Below are positions 37,201 through 48,500 of a stretch of DNA of 64,000 nt, one piece after another. The DNA is from Lineus longissimus (taxonomy: Eukaryota; Nemertea; Pilidiophora; Heteronemertea; Lineidae): positions 1,922,001 through 1,986,000 of the forward strand of contig NC_088323.1 in the NCBI RefSeq assembly GCF_910592395.1. Direction: 5' to 3'. The position numbers were made by a program, and so were the translations under genes. Under the pieces are notes generated by a model. That model worked only from the letters and a program-made list of their open reading frames with translations, was not told where the DNA came from and searched no databases. Every line of letters begins with the position of its first letter. The stretch's first letter is position 1.

Positions 37201-40200
37201 TTGTATAAAAATTATGCGTCGTTCAGGTCATGGTGTTCATGCTCTGTGTCTCGAGGATGGAAGTGGGTATCTGACAATTGAGAGAACAGCCACATTCAGA
37301 GATTCCTTACCTAAACTTGTCTCTTTCTTTCGAAATAACTGATCAAGACTATTGCCACCAGTATATGTACAACACTGTGAGTTCAAGTTTTAAAATGGAC
37401 TCTCTGAATGTCCCTGTCGATAAAAAATTGGTTGAATTCAGAATTTGCCACTTTTTGAATAATTTCAAAACAAGTTTTTGTGAATTGTGCAATGCTTGAG
37501 AAACGTTTTATTGAAGAAAGATATGAATAGAAAGTACACATAGCGAGTTTTATCACCAGCACTCACTTTTGTTAGCTGACATGCATGGTACCAAGTTTTG
37601 AAAAGTTTGAAGTTTGGGGTTTAGAGTAAGGTTCCTGGTCGAATTCTCCCGATTTTTGGCACAAACCTTTGCAACCGTTTCTTATATATGTTTAGTTTGA
37701 ATTATTGTTGAGGTCATTTGTTCATCAGTTTGATTGTGTTGTGTCGCAATCACTCTAGCACTTAAAAGCAAACAATACTTAAAAGCACCCCACAAACAAG
37801 GGTTGACTAGTTGAATTGCCAATTGCTGCAAATGCGAAATTTGATTCCTGAATAACTTTGTCTCTTCCTGCTGTTTAACCCAGAATTTCCAATTGAGATA
37901 GGAAATATTCCTTTTTAGTACATTTTTTATTTTAGTACACTGGAAACGGTAGCATATCTATGCCCAAAGGATACTTGCTCCCTTTTGAGTATTCGTCATT
38001 TGAAATAGTCAAAATGTCTCTTATGTGACTTTTGAATACCATAAAATTGCACCTCTGAGAACCCATGAGCAGTCAAAGAAGTAAGACAAAATATTTTTTT
38101 GACTTTTCAGCTGTCCTCACTAAACAAGATTCTACACCATCCACAAGACAAATGAAGGTGAGTTGAAAAAAATCCACCCACATTTCAAAATCTGCAGCCA
38201 GAATCATTTGACCTCAACCCAGGGTTCCCAAGTTGATATCAAAGTGTGGCATATATTTGTTTGAATATCGTATTTCAGGAAGCTCTGTTCGAGCACCAAG
38301 TACGACAGAATGTCTATGAGGAGCGGCAGAATCAGCTACGATGGCAAGTGAAACTTGGAGATGAACAGATCAGTATACAAGAGAAGGTCAAGGTTCTGGA
38401 TCAGAGAGTCCAAGCCACCAAGGACTATAAGGTAGGGTCACTAGCAAGAGAATGGGGGGGGGGGGGAGCAGATGAACGCATCAGCACACAGATAAATCTA
38501 TTTCATAATGGTTAGTGAACTAACATTGTTCAAATATGAGTGGTGTTGAAGTACCATTTGCAGTTCCAGTGTGGATGTGAAATCCTTCCGAACCATAGTC
38601 ATCTTAGTCCATTTTGAGGGGAGAATGTCCTTAGGCTGGAAACTGACACTATTATGTCTAGGAGTAAGATATTTATTGTGGCAATCCTGCTTTTTTCAGT
38701 ACCGGCGAGGAGACCCTTTAGAAGATGAAGAACTGGGTAGAACTTGCTCTGACTGCATTTCCAGGCGAACATTCAGAGATCACAGTGAGGTAAAGGTTAA
38801 CTTTCATTTTTGAATTAAAACTGTTATACAATGTCATCAACTGACGAATCAGTCATGTTGTACTCCATGTATGTGCAGTAACTTACCAGTTTTCCATCCA
38901 GGTGAAGTGAATATGTAAATTTCATTTTTCTAGATTGGAAAAGAAGGCATCCAGTTTGACCTCTACACCAATGATTCCTGGGCGGTCCGACATAAATCCC
39001 TCAGCAAGTTTGCGCAGGCGGGCAGGAAGGTGATCATTCGCATGAGAGCAGACGACAAGATCAAATATCTGAAGACCTTGGTCCAGGATATCGGCAAGAG
39101 GAAACAGTCATTTCATCACTCGCCTTGTGAGTATCCGAAGTATTTGCCTGCTTATAGCTGTGTCCTTTCTGATTTCAAAGTGAAAATACACCTTAAGCTT
39201 CTTCTCAATTGTGAACCACGACCTCAGGTAATCTGACCATTGGGCCAGTTCCCCCCCCCCCCCCACCCCACCCTTACTCTATTCTTGTTGTCTTAATAGC
39301 AAGTTAGCATTTTGACCAACTCTCTCTCTATTTTAGCTAAACTTCTTCAAGAGAAAGAGGAACAGAAGGAATGTGAAGTTGATAAGTACATGACGGCTGA
39401 TAAAATCAAATCCGTCACATTCCCAACGTATGTACCGCCAAATGTCAAAGATGATATGGTAAGTCGATATTGTCTTGATGTTTATAATATAGTCTTAATC
39501 ACAAAGTCACCTCTATCAGTTGAAATAATTCATTGCATCCTTGTAACATTCGCGAATACTTGTTGCTGAGGTGCCCGAAAAGATTTCATCCCATCTTGAA
39601 GGAGAAAAAGGTCTCTGGAGAATACCTCTTGTGAGTGCAGAGCATACACTGTTAAGATGAGGAAAAGAAGGTTCCTTAGTAATAATCATCATATACTGTG
39701 AACCATTTTCCAGGCTCCAGATGCTTTAGACAAGCTCCCCGTCGACCCCACTGTAGTCTTCGTTAAGAGGAAGGTACCCTACTTCAACCTGAAGGTCCCG
39801 CAGAACTACAAACTAATGGGATATAAGTATCATAACATACAGGAGTCATCGAGTGGCTATGTCCCACCTAAGCTGAGCCGGCCTCTCAGAACTGGAGCGG
39901 AGGTATGTTGCTATTCATTGAGTAGTGTTCTGTGTCAACTAGACAACTAAAAAAGAACAATAACTTTGAAAATAGAATGTGACTAAATAATGGTGAAACA
40001 AGTCTAACTCATTGAAATAATATGTCTGTTTCAGGATGAAATCATCAGTCTGCCTGCTCAGGTGAAGCCACCCATTGAAGGAGAGTCCCCTGAACCAATC
40101 AACGAAGGTGACATGAAGGTCGAAGAGGTCGAGACACCTCTCCCGTTGCTCACTCTTGCCCCACCAAATGCGCTCTTCAAACCTATCGAATACCCAGCTC

Positions 40201-42015
40201 TGCATATCTTTGTAAGTACATGTAAATCATTCTCTACCTTGTGCATAGTTTCTTTTAGATGTCAATTATGGTCCTGGTCACCCTGCACACATTACAGTGT
40301 GATCCAAAAGAAAGGTTTCTCATTAATATACAACAGTACAGCTGTGGTCTGCCTGGTCCCATCATGGTAGTTCATTGAAAAAGCTACTCCTGAGCGCTGC
40401 AACTCTTTCCTTGCTCAATGTGTAATGTGAATCTCACTCTTCCAGAACCCTGCCCCTGGCCTGCAGGTGTTCCAGCCTCCTCTACCCTATGCCGAGACTG
40501 ACCCAGACTTCCATCTGTGTCCTCTGCCACGCTACGTCACGTACGACAAGGAAACGATACACACCGCGACACAGAAACGTTTCTTGGACCGCGAGGATGT
40601 GATCAGAGGAGTGATGACTTGGAAGAAATTCCCATCACAGGGGCTGACATCGTTGTCTCTCACGCCAACACTGACAAATGTCTGGGTTCCAAGATGGTAA
40701 GTTTATAGTTATCTGGATGCAGGATTAGGCTTATTTTTCATGCCAAAAGTACTGGGAGGTTGCTGTCTAATGAACTAAGGACCAATATACCATTGGTCCT
40801 CAATTGTTTTGTTCAACTTAGCTTTATTGTTGAACTTTTCTTCCAGGACTGATCCCTTCAGTGGTGAGCTGACACCTGAAGAAGTGCCAGCGTTGTTTGA
40901 TGGCTTGCCAGACGATGACAGAGAAAACATCTTACAACTAGGGTAAGTACATTTGTTTTTTTCCGATTATCATCATTCCAGGTCCGCTGGAATGTGGCTG
41001 ATCATGGTGCTTTGTTCAGTTTTAACTCCTCCTTTGAAGACTCTTTGTGATACACAGAAACAATATACTAAGAAGCTTTAACCTGGGATGATAAGATGTT
41101 TTGTGAAGGCACAGATTTCACTATATGTACCAGGGTTCTCGGCACCATGACAGAACCGGTGGTCATCCCTCTTCCCTCTTATAGAAAACTCCATGGAGAA
41201 CACTGATGTACCCCAAATCATTTTTCCCTGTCAAATGCAGCCTCATTCAAAGATGTTTTCATTGGTGTATCTTGTATTACAGGGCTGAGGAACCTAACAC
41301 GGACGAGGTGCCCGTGAGTTTGACCCCAGCTATGGTCAATGCCCAATTTGCCTTGATAGACACTTCCACACCGACAGACGAGAAACCAAAAGAGTGAGTA
41401 ATCAGAACAGACTCTTGCTCTTAGTCTTAACACTTAAAGTGACTAAAAGAAAATCGTCAGAAGTTTCTCAATTTATTACTTTTCCTTGCTATTCAGAAAT
41501 TAACAGTGATGGTCTCTGCAGCCAGCGAGGGAGTTTTCTAGCAGATTGTTTCTGATGACGGTCTGATGGACCTTTTTTTCTGACGGATATTATGGGTCAT
41601 CTTGGTGATATTTGAGAACAATTTACCTTCTCGAGTAATGCATGTTCTATCGTTTTCCAGTGATATGTTTCCACAAGGCAATAAGATGCCCGCCACGAAT
41701 ATTCCAGTGGCTTCAACTGGTCCAGTTCCTAGGTGAGTTTGCCTTTGAATACTTCAGTATCTACCAAGTAGCCTTGAATGAAACAAAGCACAATTGTTAA
41801 ATCAAACCTCATCATTGATTGAGATTTGGTTTTTTCATTCACACCTTGTACGAAACTTGGTCTCAACCATGTTTGTTTTTCTTTTCAGGGAAAAACGTGA
41901 GCAAGAGTTAGACTATTTTCTGAACAAGAAATACAATCGTCTCGGACAGAAAGTTCAACAGAAAGTTGAAAATATGGATATGCTGAAGACGAATAAGGAC
42001 CTTGTCTTGAAATAA
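34223..42015 (+). CDS. CFAP221: CFAP221 (PCDP1), central-pair ciliary protein
   Basis: Nineteen exons join in frame to 883 residues (human about 840): 34223-34355, 34808-34995, 35334-35530, 35826-35929, 36119-36275, 36486-36618, 36805-36916, 38111-38157, 38279-38431, 38700-38789, 38934-39126, 39337-39458, 39714-39902, 40035-40211, 40446-40696, 40847-40942, 41283-41393, 41661-41732, 41889-42015. The N-terminal third has ASH/MSP-like beta repeats (VIHFGGFELGKTLKQTLWL, GVIPANGSVDINVTFSPADF). A charged middle with coiled-coil character follows (LFEHQVRQNVYEERQNQLRW). The C-terminal half has TDPFSGELTPEE and LDYFLNKKYNRLGQ, as in CFAP221. In other species the protein sits in the C1d projection of the central microtubule pair, binds calmodulin and controls ciliary beating. 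The start is the ATG in AACATGGCGG. AATAAA at 42561 marks the 3' end. Confidence 0.93.
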
Positions 42016-42560
42016 TCAACACTTAAAACAATATATGCCCTTCATTTACGTTCCAAGAAAAGTTATACAGCCCATTATTTGTAAAGTGTGATTTTGAGAC
42101 TAGTCGTTATGGTATGTATGGTGGTCTTAGAGTCTTAACCCTTGTTGCCACCATGTTTCCCTGGCTGTGCTCAGTACCTCTCATTGGCAAATTTCTTTTG
42201 TTTATCATGTTATATTTTCTGTGATGATTTTTGAAAAAGTTCCGTCCATTGTTGATTTTCTTTACTGAATTACATTCTGTGCTAGTTTTGCGAATGTCAA
42301 CTGCTGGATTTATGCTGTTCTAAAAGTTCTGTATTTTTTGTGTCATTGTCTGCTTTCCAGGCTGTTGGTAGTCAAAGCTCACTGTGAGTTGTCCAAGTTC
42401 CACACTATTGAGTAAAACAATACTGTACTGCTGTAATTTATCCATCCATTGTAGATTTTAGGAAGACACAGATACTCTGTCAAGCATAAACTTTGGCTGT
42501 TTGCTTCAGCTTGTTAATTTCCATGGCTTTGGACTAGCTATCTGAGAATTTCAGTCGAAA

Positions 42561-42566
42561 AATAAA
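42561..42566 (+). terminator. Polyadenylation signal of CFAP221
   Basis: AATAAA about 550 bases after the CFAP221 stop codon, followed by a T-rich stretch (TTTCTTTTTT). Confidence 0.6.
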
Positions 42567-42605
42567 GGAAGAATAATTTTTAGTTTCTTTTTTACAAATA
42601 CAATC

Positions 42606-42611
42606 TTTATT
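42606..42611 (-). terminator. Polyadenylation signal of the C2orf76 orthologue
   Basis: TTTATT on plus, so AATAAA on the strand of C2orf76, about 460 bases after its stop codon. Confidence 0.5.
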
Positions 42612-43073
42612 ACTTTTGTTTCCGTCCAACAAAATCAACAAAACAAAAAGATTCAATACATGTATGTAAATACCTAATCAATTTGTAATCAGAGCTGTAC
42701 ATAGAAAACTGAATGCAACATGTAGATTTTTTGTCCTTGCACTCCATTATATTGTGCACATTATTTTGTAAGGTAATAAAAGTATTTTACAGAACCAGAA
42801 TTCCAAGTGTTATTCTTCGATGTTACAAATAAGTCTTTCAATTGGGAAGAAAGATTTATGTCACGGTTTTCTTTCAATTTCTGGATTGCTGCAGCCTGCA
42901 TGTGTCATGGAGGCAAATTGAGCCCTCTGCACAGACAGTAGGAGGTGGAGGACAACCTTGGATGACCTATGCTCCAGATGAAGCCAACGGGTGTTAGTCT
43001 CAGACCTGAACCAGACAAAGTTCAAGATACAGAGCCAGAGTTCTTGTATTCCTGAAGTTCTCTGCATGGTTAG

Positions 43074-44250
43074 TCACCAAGTCAGACCAGGATTTTCTTT
43101 ATATTTCTTATATTCCTCCATTTTGAAGTAAGATATTTCGGTTTCATTCTCTGGAAATGTAAGAAAAAACATTAAATGGCATTCACAATAGTTTTCCGAA
43201 TCTGAAAAGCAAATGTTGCTGGTCTCTTTATTGAAGGTGTCCGACACAATCTGCCCTGGGGACACAGATGCCCAACCTACTGGGGCCAGTGGCTGACCTT
43301 GGAGCCAAAGCCCAAATTGTCTACATCCATAAAACAAAGAATTTTATGCTCATCATCGATGGCCTAGAAGAAGGAGCTGTCTTGTAATAGGGGAACTAAC
43401 AGTAAAGTAACAGTCACTTACCAACACCACATTCTGCTAATGTTTTATCCGCCACAAGCATAAGTTGATCATCATCTCGTAATACAATGACAGGATCTGT
43501 TGACTGAAATGAAACAAATATCAACATATCACTTTTTTATGAAGGGGGGCCTGATGGGCTCACACATTTTCTTACTAATGTCTTCAAGCATTGGTGGTAA
43601 GGAAGATCGTAAGTATGCTTTTCAATACAATCTCCATATGCTTACCTTGGAACCAAAGGCTTTATGTTGGATCTTCATTTGGTCTGAAAAGTACAAGTAT
43701 CAGATTTGAGGGATCAAAAGATTAATGTTGCAAACTGAATGATGGAATATCCTCCCAGAAGGACAATGCAGTCCTCTCCAATAAGCACAAACCCAAACTG
43801 TTCTCTGTTGGTTTGAACCTACCATAAGCATGTTTTCTAACTGGAGGTGCAATTCCTGGGCGGGTGAGAATGTCTGAAAACGAAAGAATGAGAATGTTAA
43901 ATTGTGGTAGGGGATGGAGCATCAGTGACATGGAGGTCAGGAGACAAACTTCATCATGTTGGGCATATCTAGAGGCTGGTGGTCCCTCTTGGTGGAACCA
44001 TATATGAATATTTAATCTCAGTGGTGCCCTTTAGCAAATGTGTACTCAATTACCTCTCTTCGGACTATAAGATGGTCATAGTCCCTACACTGATGGCAGC
44101 ATTGCCAGCAGTCGTACCTTTATTTACCAAGTCCATGAAGTCCCCGACAGTCTGATTTAGATCAACAGCCTGGAAGACCAAGTGCTTGATGTTTCTCTGT
44201 TCAAATGATCGAATGAGTCTGACCGTCAAAACGACAGGGCCGTCAGCCAT
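43074..44250 (-). CDS. C2orf76 / UPF0538 orthologue
   Basis: Five minus-strand exons (44118-44250, 43823-43873, 43646-43683, 43422-43503, 43074-43150) join in frame to 126 residues, the same length as human C2orf76. Shared landmarks are TVRLIRSFEQRN near the start (human TVRLIRSFEHRN), DLNQTV, ALPPP-like IAPPVRKHAYDQMKI, LRDDDQLML (human LEDDDRLLL), and NETEISYF...EEYKKYKENP near the end (human SETEIAFF...EDYKNYKANP). The fold is ubiquitin-like in appearance, but no function is established and I claim none. The ATG at 44250 begins MADGPVVLTVRL; an in-frame upstream extension exists, but a splice-acceptor-like site (CACTAG) just before the start suggests a 5' non-coding exon. Confidence 0.93.
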
Positions 44251-45569
44251 GATACCTAGTGCCAGTGGTATAAACTGTGTGAAACAAGAAAACTGATTCA
44301 TTAACTGGTGTCAACTGGCATTCTGCTAATCAAATGAACCATCGAAGTATATTGGCTGAGACAATTGGATTTACGCCATCTTTTATCGCCTTATAAGTTT
44401 TAAGACTATCAAGTATCATTCTGCCAAAAATGGGTGGTCGCTGTTTAGCCTACTAAAGTTTAGTTTTCCACGAACGAAATCAACCCCATTAGGTCCCAAA
44501 CCTGTAAGCCTAGTATCGATGGTATGTGGCAATTAGCCTAATTGCCAACTTGACCAACCCACATTTAATGACATTATTATAATTATAATTATAATAACTA
44601 ATAGTTATCTTCAAAATGAGTGGTTCCAGTAACTTAAATCATGATTATAAATCTCAATCAAATCCACCCATATTTCTTTCAAACAGCTCATAAGAGTACC
44701 TTGAATTGAAGGAAGATTACGACTGCTGGTTTTTGTTTTATGAAGTGTCAGATAAAAGAATTTTCATGGAAAAATGATATTGGAAAGCAGAAGTTTATTG
44801 AAAACAACATCAACAATCTTCCAAGCATAATTTTTCATCAAAAGGGCATTCCCGAAATGGGAATTCCCTGGTGTGACCTTGACCTTTCAGCCACTGATGA
44901 TGAAATTTTCTAAAAATTCTCTCAATAAAACTCGATTATTGCACCATATGGTGTGTGCCAATGACCTAATTCGTCGCCCTGTCGATAAATAAAGGCTCCC
45001 AGCTGTTTGGCCAACCGTCATTGTGGGTGAAAGTCTAAGGTGAACATTTGGAAGAGAGGGTTTGTGAAAATTTTACTTTCAAACAGGTTTTTCTGCAGTA
45101 GGGACTAGGGAGTATACAAGGGGAGTATAAGTAGACTACATACAATACATGTCCTTCATGATGAGGCATTGGTGTTTGTGATTGTACGCGGCTGTCCATA
45201 TGATTTACACATTTTATCCCTGAGTACTTTTGACACCATATGATGTCTGACTTGTTGTACTAGGCCTACATAGGGCCGATACAGGCCTGTAGTCGCACCA
45301 TGATATAGACGAATTGGAGGTGGTCGCAAGCACAAACCGCCCATAGCCGTAGAGCCAAAGGCAAAGCAAACAAAAGAGTGAGTCATTAGGCATGTGGTAT
45401 CCTATCTATTGTTTGTTAGCATTCGACACCAAAATGCCATTCTTGATGTGGTTGGCTGCCTGAAGCAAACGACACTTACACTTACAGTTGCTGAAGTGAA
45501 AGTGAGAAGAAAAAATCTTATATCATTTGTTCTGATTTTCTTTCTGTTTCAGTATTAAAGAAAACAAGA
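44251..45569. promoter_or_regulatory. Intergenic region with divergent promoters of C2orf76 and NFX1
   Basis: 1.3 kb between divergent start codons. NFX1 coding begins inside an exon that starts at an acceptor (45552/45553), so a 5' non-coding exon of NFX1 must lie here or just upstream of it. Two perfect palindromic structures (44528-44546 and 44574-44597) stand 27 bases apart. No coding frame is supported. Confidence 0.5.
44528..44597. repeat. Two adjacent perfect palindromes
   Basis: GGCAATTAGCCTAATTGCC at 44528-44546 is a 9-base inverted repeat around one base. At 44574-44597 lies a perfect 24-base AT-only palindrome (halves TTATTATAATTA and its complement). Both could extrude hairpins. 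Confidence 0.8.
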
Positions 45570-48500
45570 ATGGATCCTCCAGGTTATTACTACAACCAAA
45601 ACCAGATGTTGTATGCCGCAGATTATGCACCAGGGTCGTATTATCCTCAAGAACAGTATGCTGACCAAGGCTGCACTTACTACAGTTACAGTGCCGTGCC
45701 CCGACAATACTGGGATGGGAGGAACAGAGGGGGAAGGGGACGAGGTCGCATCAGTGGTCAGGGCCAAGGTCAAGGTCGTGAGTTTGGGGGAAATGAGGAT
45801 TCAGGGGCGTACGCTTATTATGATTATGGACCATATGAAAATGCTACAATTCCTGATGGTGGCCGTGTTGGCAATTATGCTCCGTCGCCGTCGGGCCTAG
45901 GTGGTCAGAAAGTTAATCAAAAGAACTCCAGCAGACGCAGTTATCAGAATCAGCGAGCGGAGAGGATGGATGCCCGTGAAATGAGGCAGAGACAGACGAA
46001 GGGAACTCCACCACCAGATGTGGGGAAAGCGTCTGAGGAATTGAGTGGTGCGAGTAATATTGACAATTCTGGGAATAAAAACGACAAAATAGAAACTGAG
46101 CAGAAGAATGGGGCACGCTCGAAATCAGGGTCCACTTCAAGGGGTAGTTCTGGGAGGGGGGGAAGTAAACAAGGGCCGGGACGCTTTGGCAAAAATCTTA
46201 ATATTCAGAATGAAAATCGTCCTGATTCTAGAGGTAGTGAAAGTGATAGAAAGGATTTTAGAGACAATAGTTATTCTCAGGGTGGTGATGCTGGGTCCAG
46301 GGGTGGTAGATCACGACGTGGTAGAAATGTGTCGGATAGAGGGAGCCGGGAAGGGCAGAATGATAAATTGAGAGGTGAAAGGAATCAAGAGGATTATGGC
46401 CAAAACCAAGACTTTAAAAGAGAGAGGGGAGGTAGGTCCCGGGGATACAAAAATGATCGTTCTGGGAATCGAGATCAGTATTCTTGGAATGCATATTGTA
46501 GTTCCAGAGAAGATTTTGCTCAAAATGACTTTGAAAAGTCTGCGGACACGAAGAAAAAAGGGCCAGTTTCAGATGATGTGCGCATCGCTGGAGTTCGCAA
46601 AGGAAGTGCTAAGGTTGGAGATTCAGGAAATTGGCGAGGTGTGGACAAGAAAAATAATGGTGGGGGTTATAGAGTGCACATTGGAGGGCAGAAGGTTACA
46701 GCAGAGGAACTGGAGACACAGAGAGGTATGTCTACCAAGTAATACTATAGTAGAAACGTAGATTTCATTTGTATTTTGTGTGAGATTGAGGGTTGATTGC
46801 CCGAGGCATTCTGGTAGAACTACAATCATATACTCTACTCTTAATTAGCTAAAATACCATGGGAAATCATTCAGTTTTGCTTGACCTATGTCTGATAGTT
46901 TGGTAACTGCTATATTTCAGGTTCCTTGATAGAGCAGCTATGTAACAACAACTACGAATGCATGGTCTGTTATGACCTGATCTATCGTGAGGCGGCAGTC
47001 TGGACCTGTAAGGGCTGCTACCATATCTACCATTTGAAGTGCATCAGGAAGTGGGCAAGTAGCTCAGCAGCAGTCGTGGAGGGGGAGGAGGGTGGATGGC
47101 GGTGTCCAGCATGTCAGAACGTCTCGCTGAAGTTTCCAGGACAATATTGGTGTTTTTGTGGTAGGTACAACAGTTAACTGTCAACCAGGTACTGTTCTGG
47201 AGGTAGCTATTTTATTTTCACAATTTGGGAGGCAAACGCAAACATCAAACGCAAAAATTTCAACTCCATTCCATTAACCATAACATTTTACAACATTACG
47301 ACCTCAAAAAGACGAAGTTGAACTTGCCTCCTTTGCTTCTTTAGGTAAAATCCGAGACCCTCTCTACAACCGTTATGAGACGCCCCATAGCTGCGGAGAG
47401 ATGTGTGGAAAGACTAGGGACAACAACTGCCCACATCCATGTAACATGTAAGTTGAGTTCTCTTCTAAGGAGAGAAATTTACATTGGTCTTGAAGATCAC
47501 TCGGGGTTGTGGTAATTTTTCAACAAGTTGACTGTAAGAATTGAAGTGCTTTGGTGGCCACAGCATTGACTGCGAAATATTCAAGTGCCCATGAGCGGCA
47601 AAAACCCTGACACAACTAAGGTTGCAGCGGAGCAGATATTAACACCTTCAGCGCCGAACCACGTAGATCTACGTGTCCCAAACCCCCCTCTTTGAGCTGG
47701 TTATCGGAGTCTCATGGACTTCATTGAAGAACTACGCCATCGCCATCTTGAGGGCAAGGTAGGAACTGAAAAGACCAAACGGTTCCTACCGTGCCCTGAA
47801 GATGGCGATGGCGTAGTTCAGAACTTTAAATGACTTCATGAAAGAACTACGCCATCGCCATCTTCAGGGCACGGCAGGAAAATGAAACGGTCTTACCAGT
47901 TCCTACCGTGCCCTGAAGATGGCGATGGCGTAGTTCTTTCATGAAGTCCATGAGACTCCGATAACCAGCTCAAAGGGGAGGGGGGATTTGGGCCACGTAG
48001 GTTCGGCGCTGAAGGTGTGGTGAAGATGTCACTGCCCAATTGTCGACAAGTTCTCATTTGTTCTTCCCCTTTAATTTCAGCCTCTGTCACCCAGGACCTT
48101 GCCCGCCTTGTAGCGCCAATGTTGTAAAAGAATGCGACTGTAAACAGTCAAAACAATCCATCAAATGTAGCCAGAGCTTGTCACTGAAGTGTGACGTCGT
48201 CTGTGATAAACCTCTAAACTGCGGCAATCACAACTGCCCTCAGGTTTGTCATGGTGGTAATTGCTCAAGTTGCGATGTGGAAATCAAACAAGGTAAGTAA
48301 GAACAGTGGTTGAATCAGAACTACTGCAGTGCATTGAAATGGCTCGACCAGTCAAACACAGTTCTGGATCCGAACTGCAAAAAACTGCTTTGGAGTAGGC
48401 CATAACTTTTGCTAGGTTGGCCTTTTAGAAGAACCTTTGGCTGGGTTTTCTCAGAGGGTTGCAATTTACAGGCCAGGGTGGCCCAGTCTCACAAAAGTCC

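Larger units (their letters stand above)
42016..43073. other. Shared 3' region of CFAP221 and C2orf76
   Basis: This holds the two 3' UTRs. CFAP221 has AATAAA on plus at 42561-42566; C2orf76 has AATAAA on minus (TTTATT on plus) at 42606-42611. The two transcripts should end at almost the same place or overlap slightly. Nothing coding is seen. Confidence 0.6.

Noticed and set aside
37227-37266. Possible extra 40-base exon in the long CFAP221 intron
   Set aside because: It has an acceptor and a donor, but including it puts the next exon out of frame. Could only be a rare poison exon.
38453-38468. Long G run (also near 697 and a C run near 39251)
   Set aside because: Simple homopolymers in non-coding sequence; no further structure seen.
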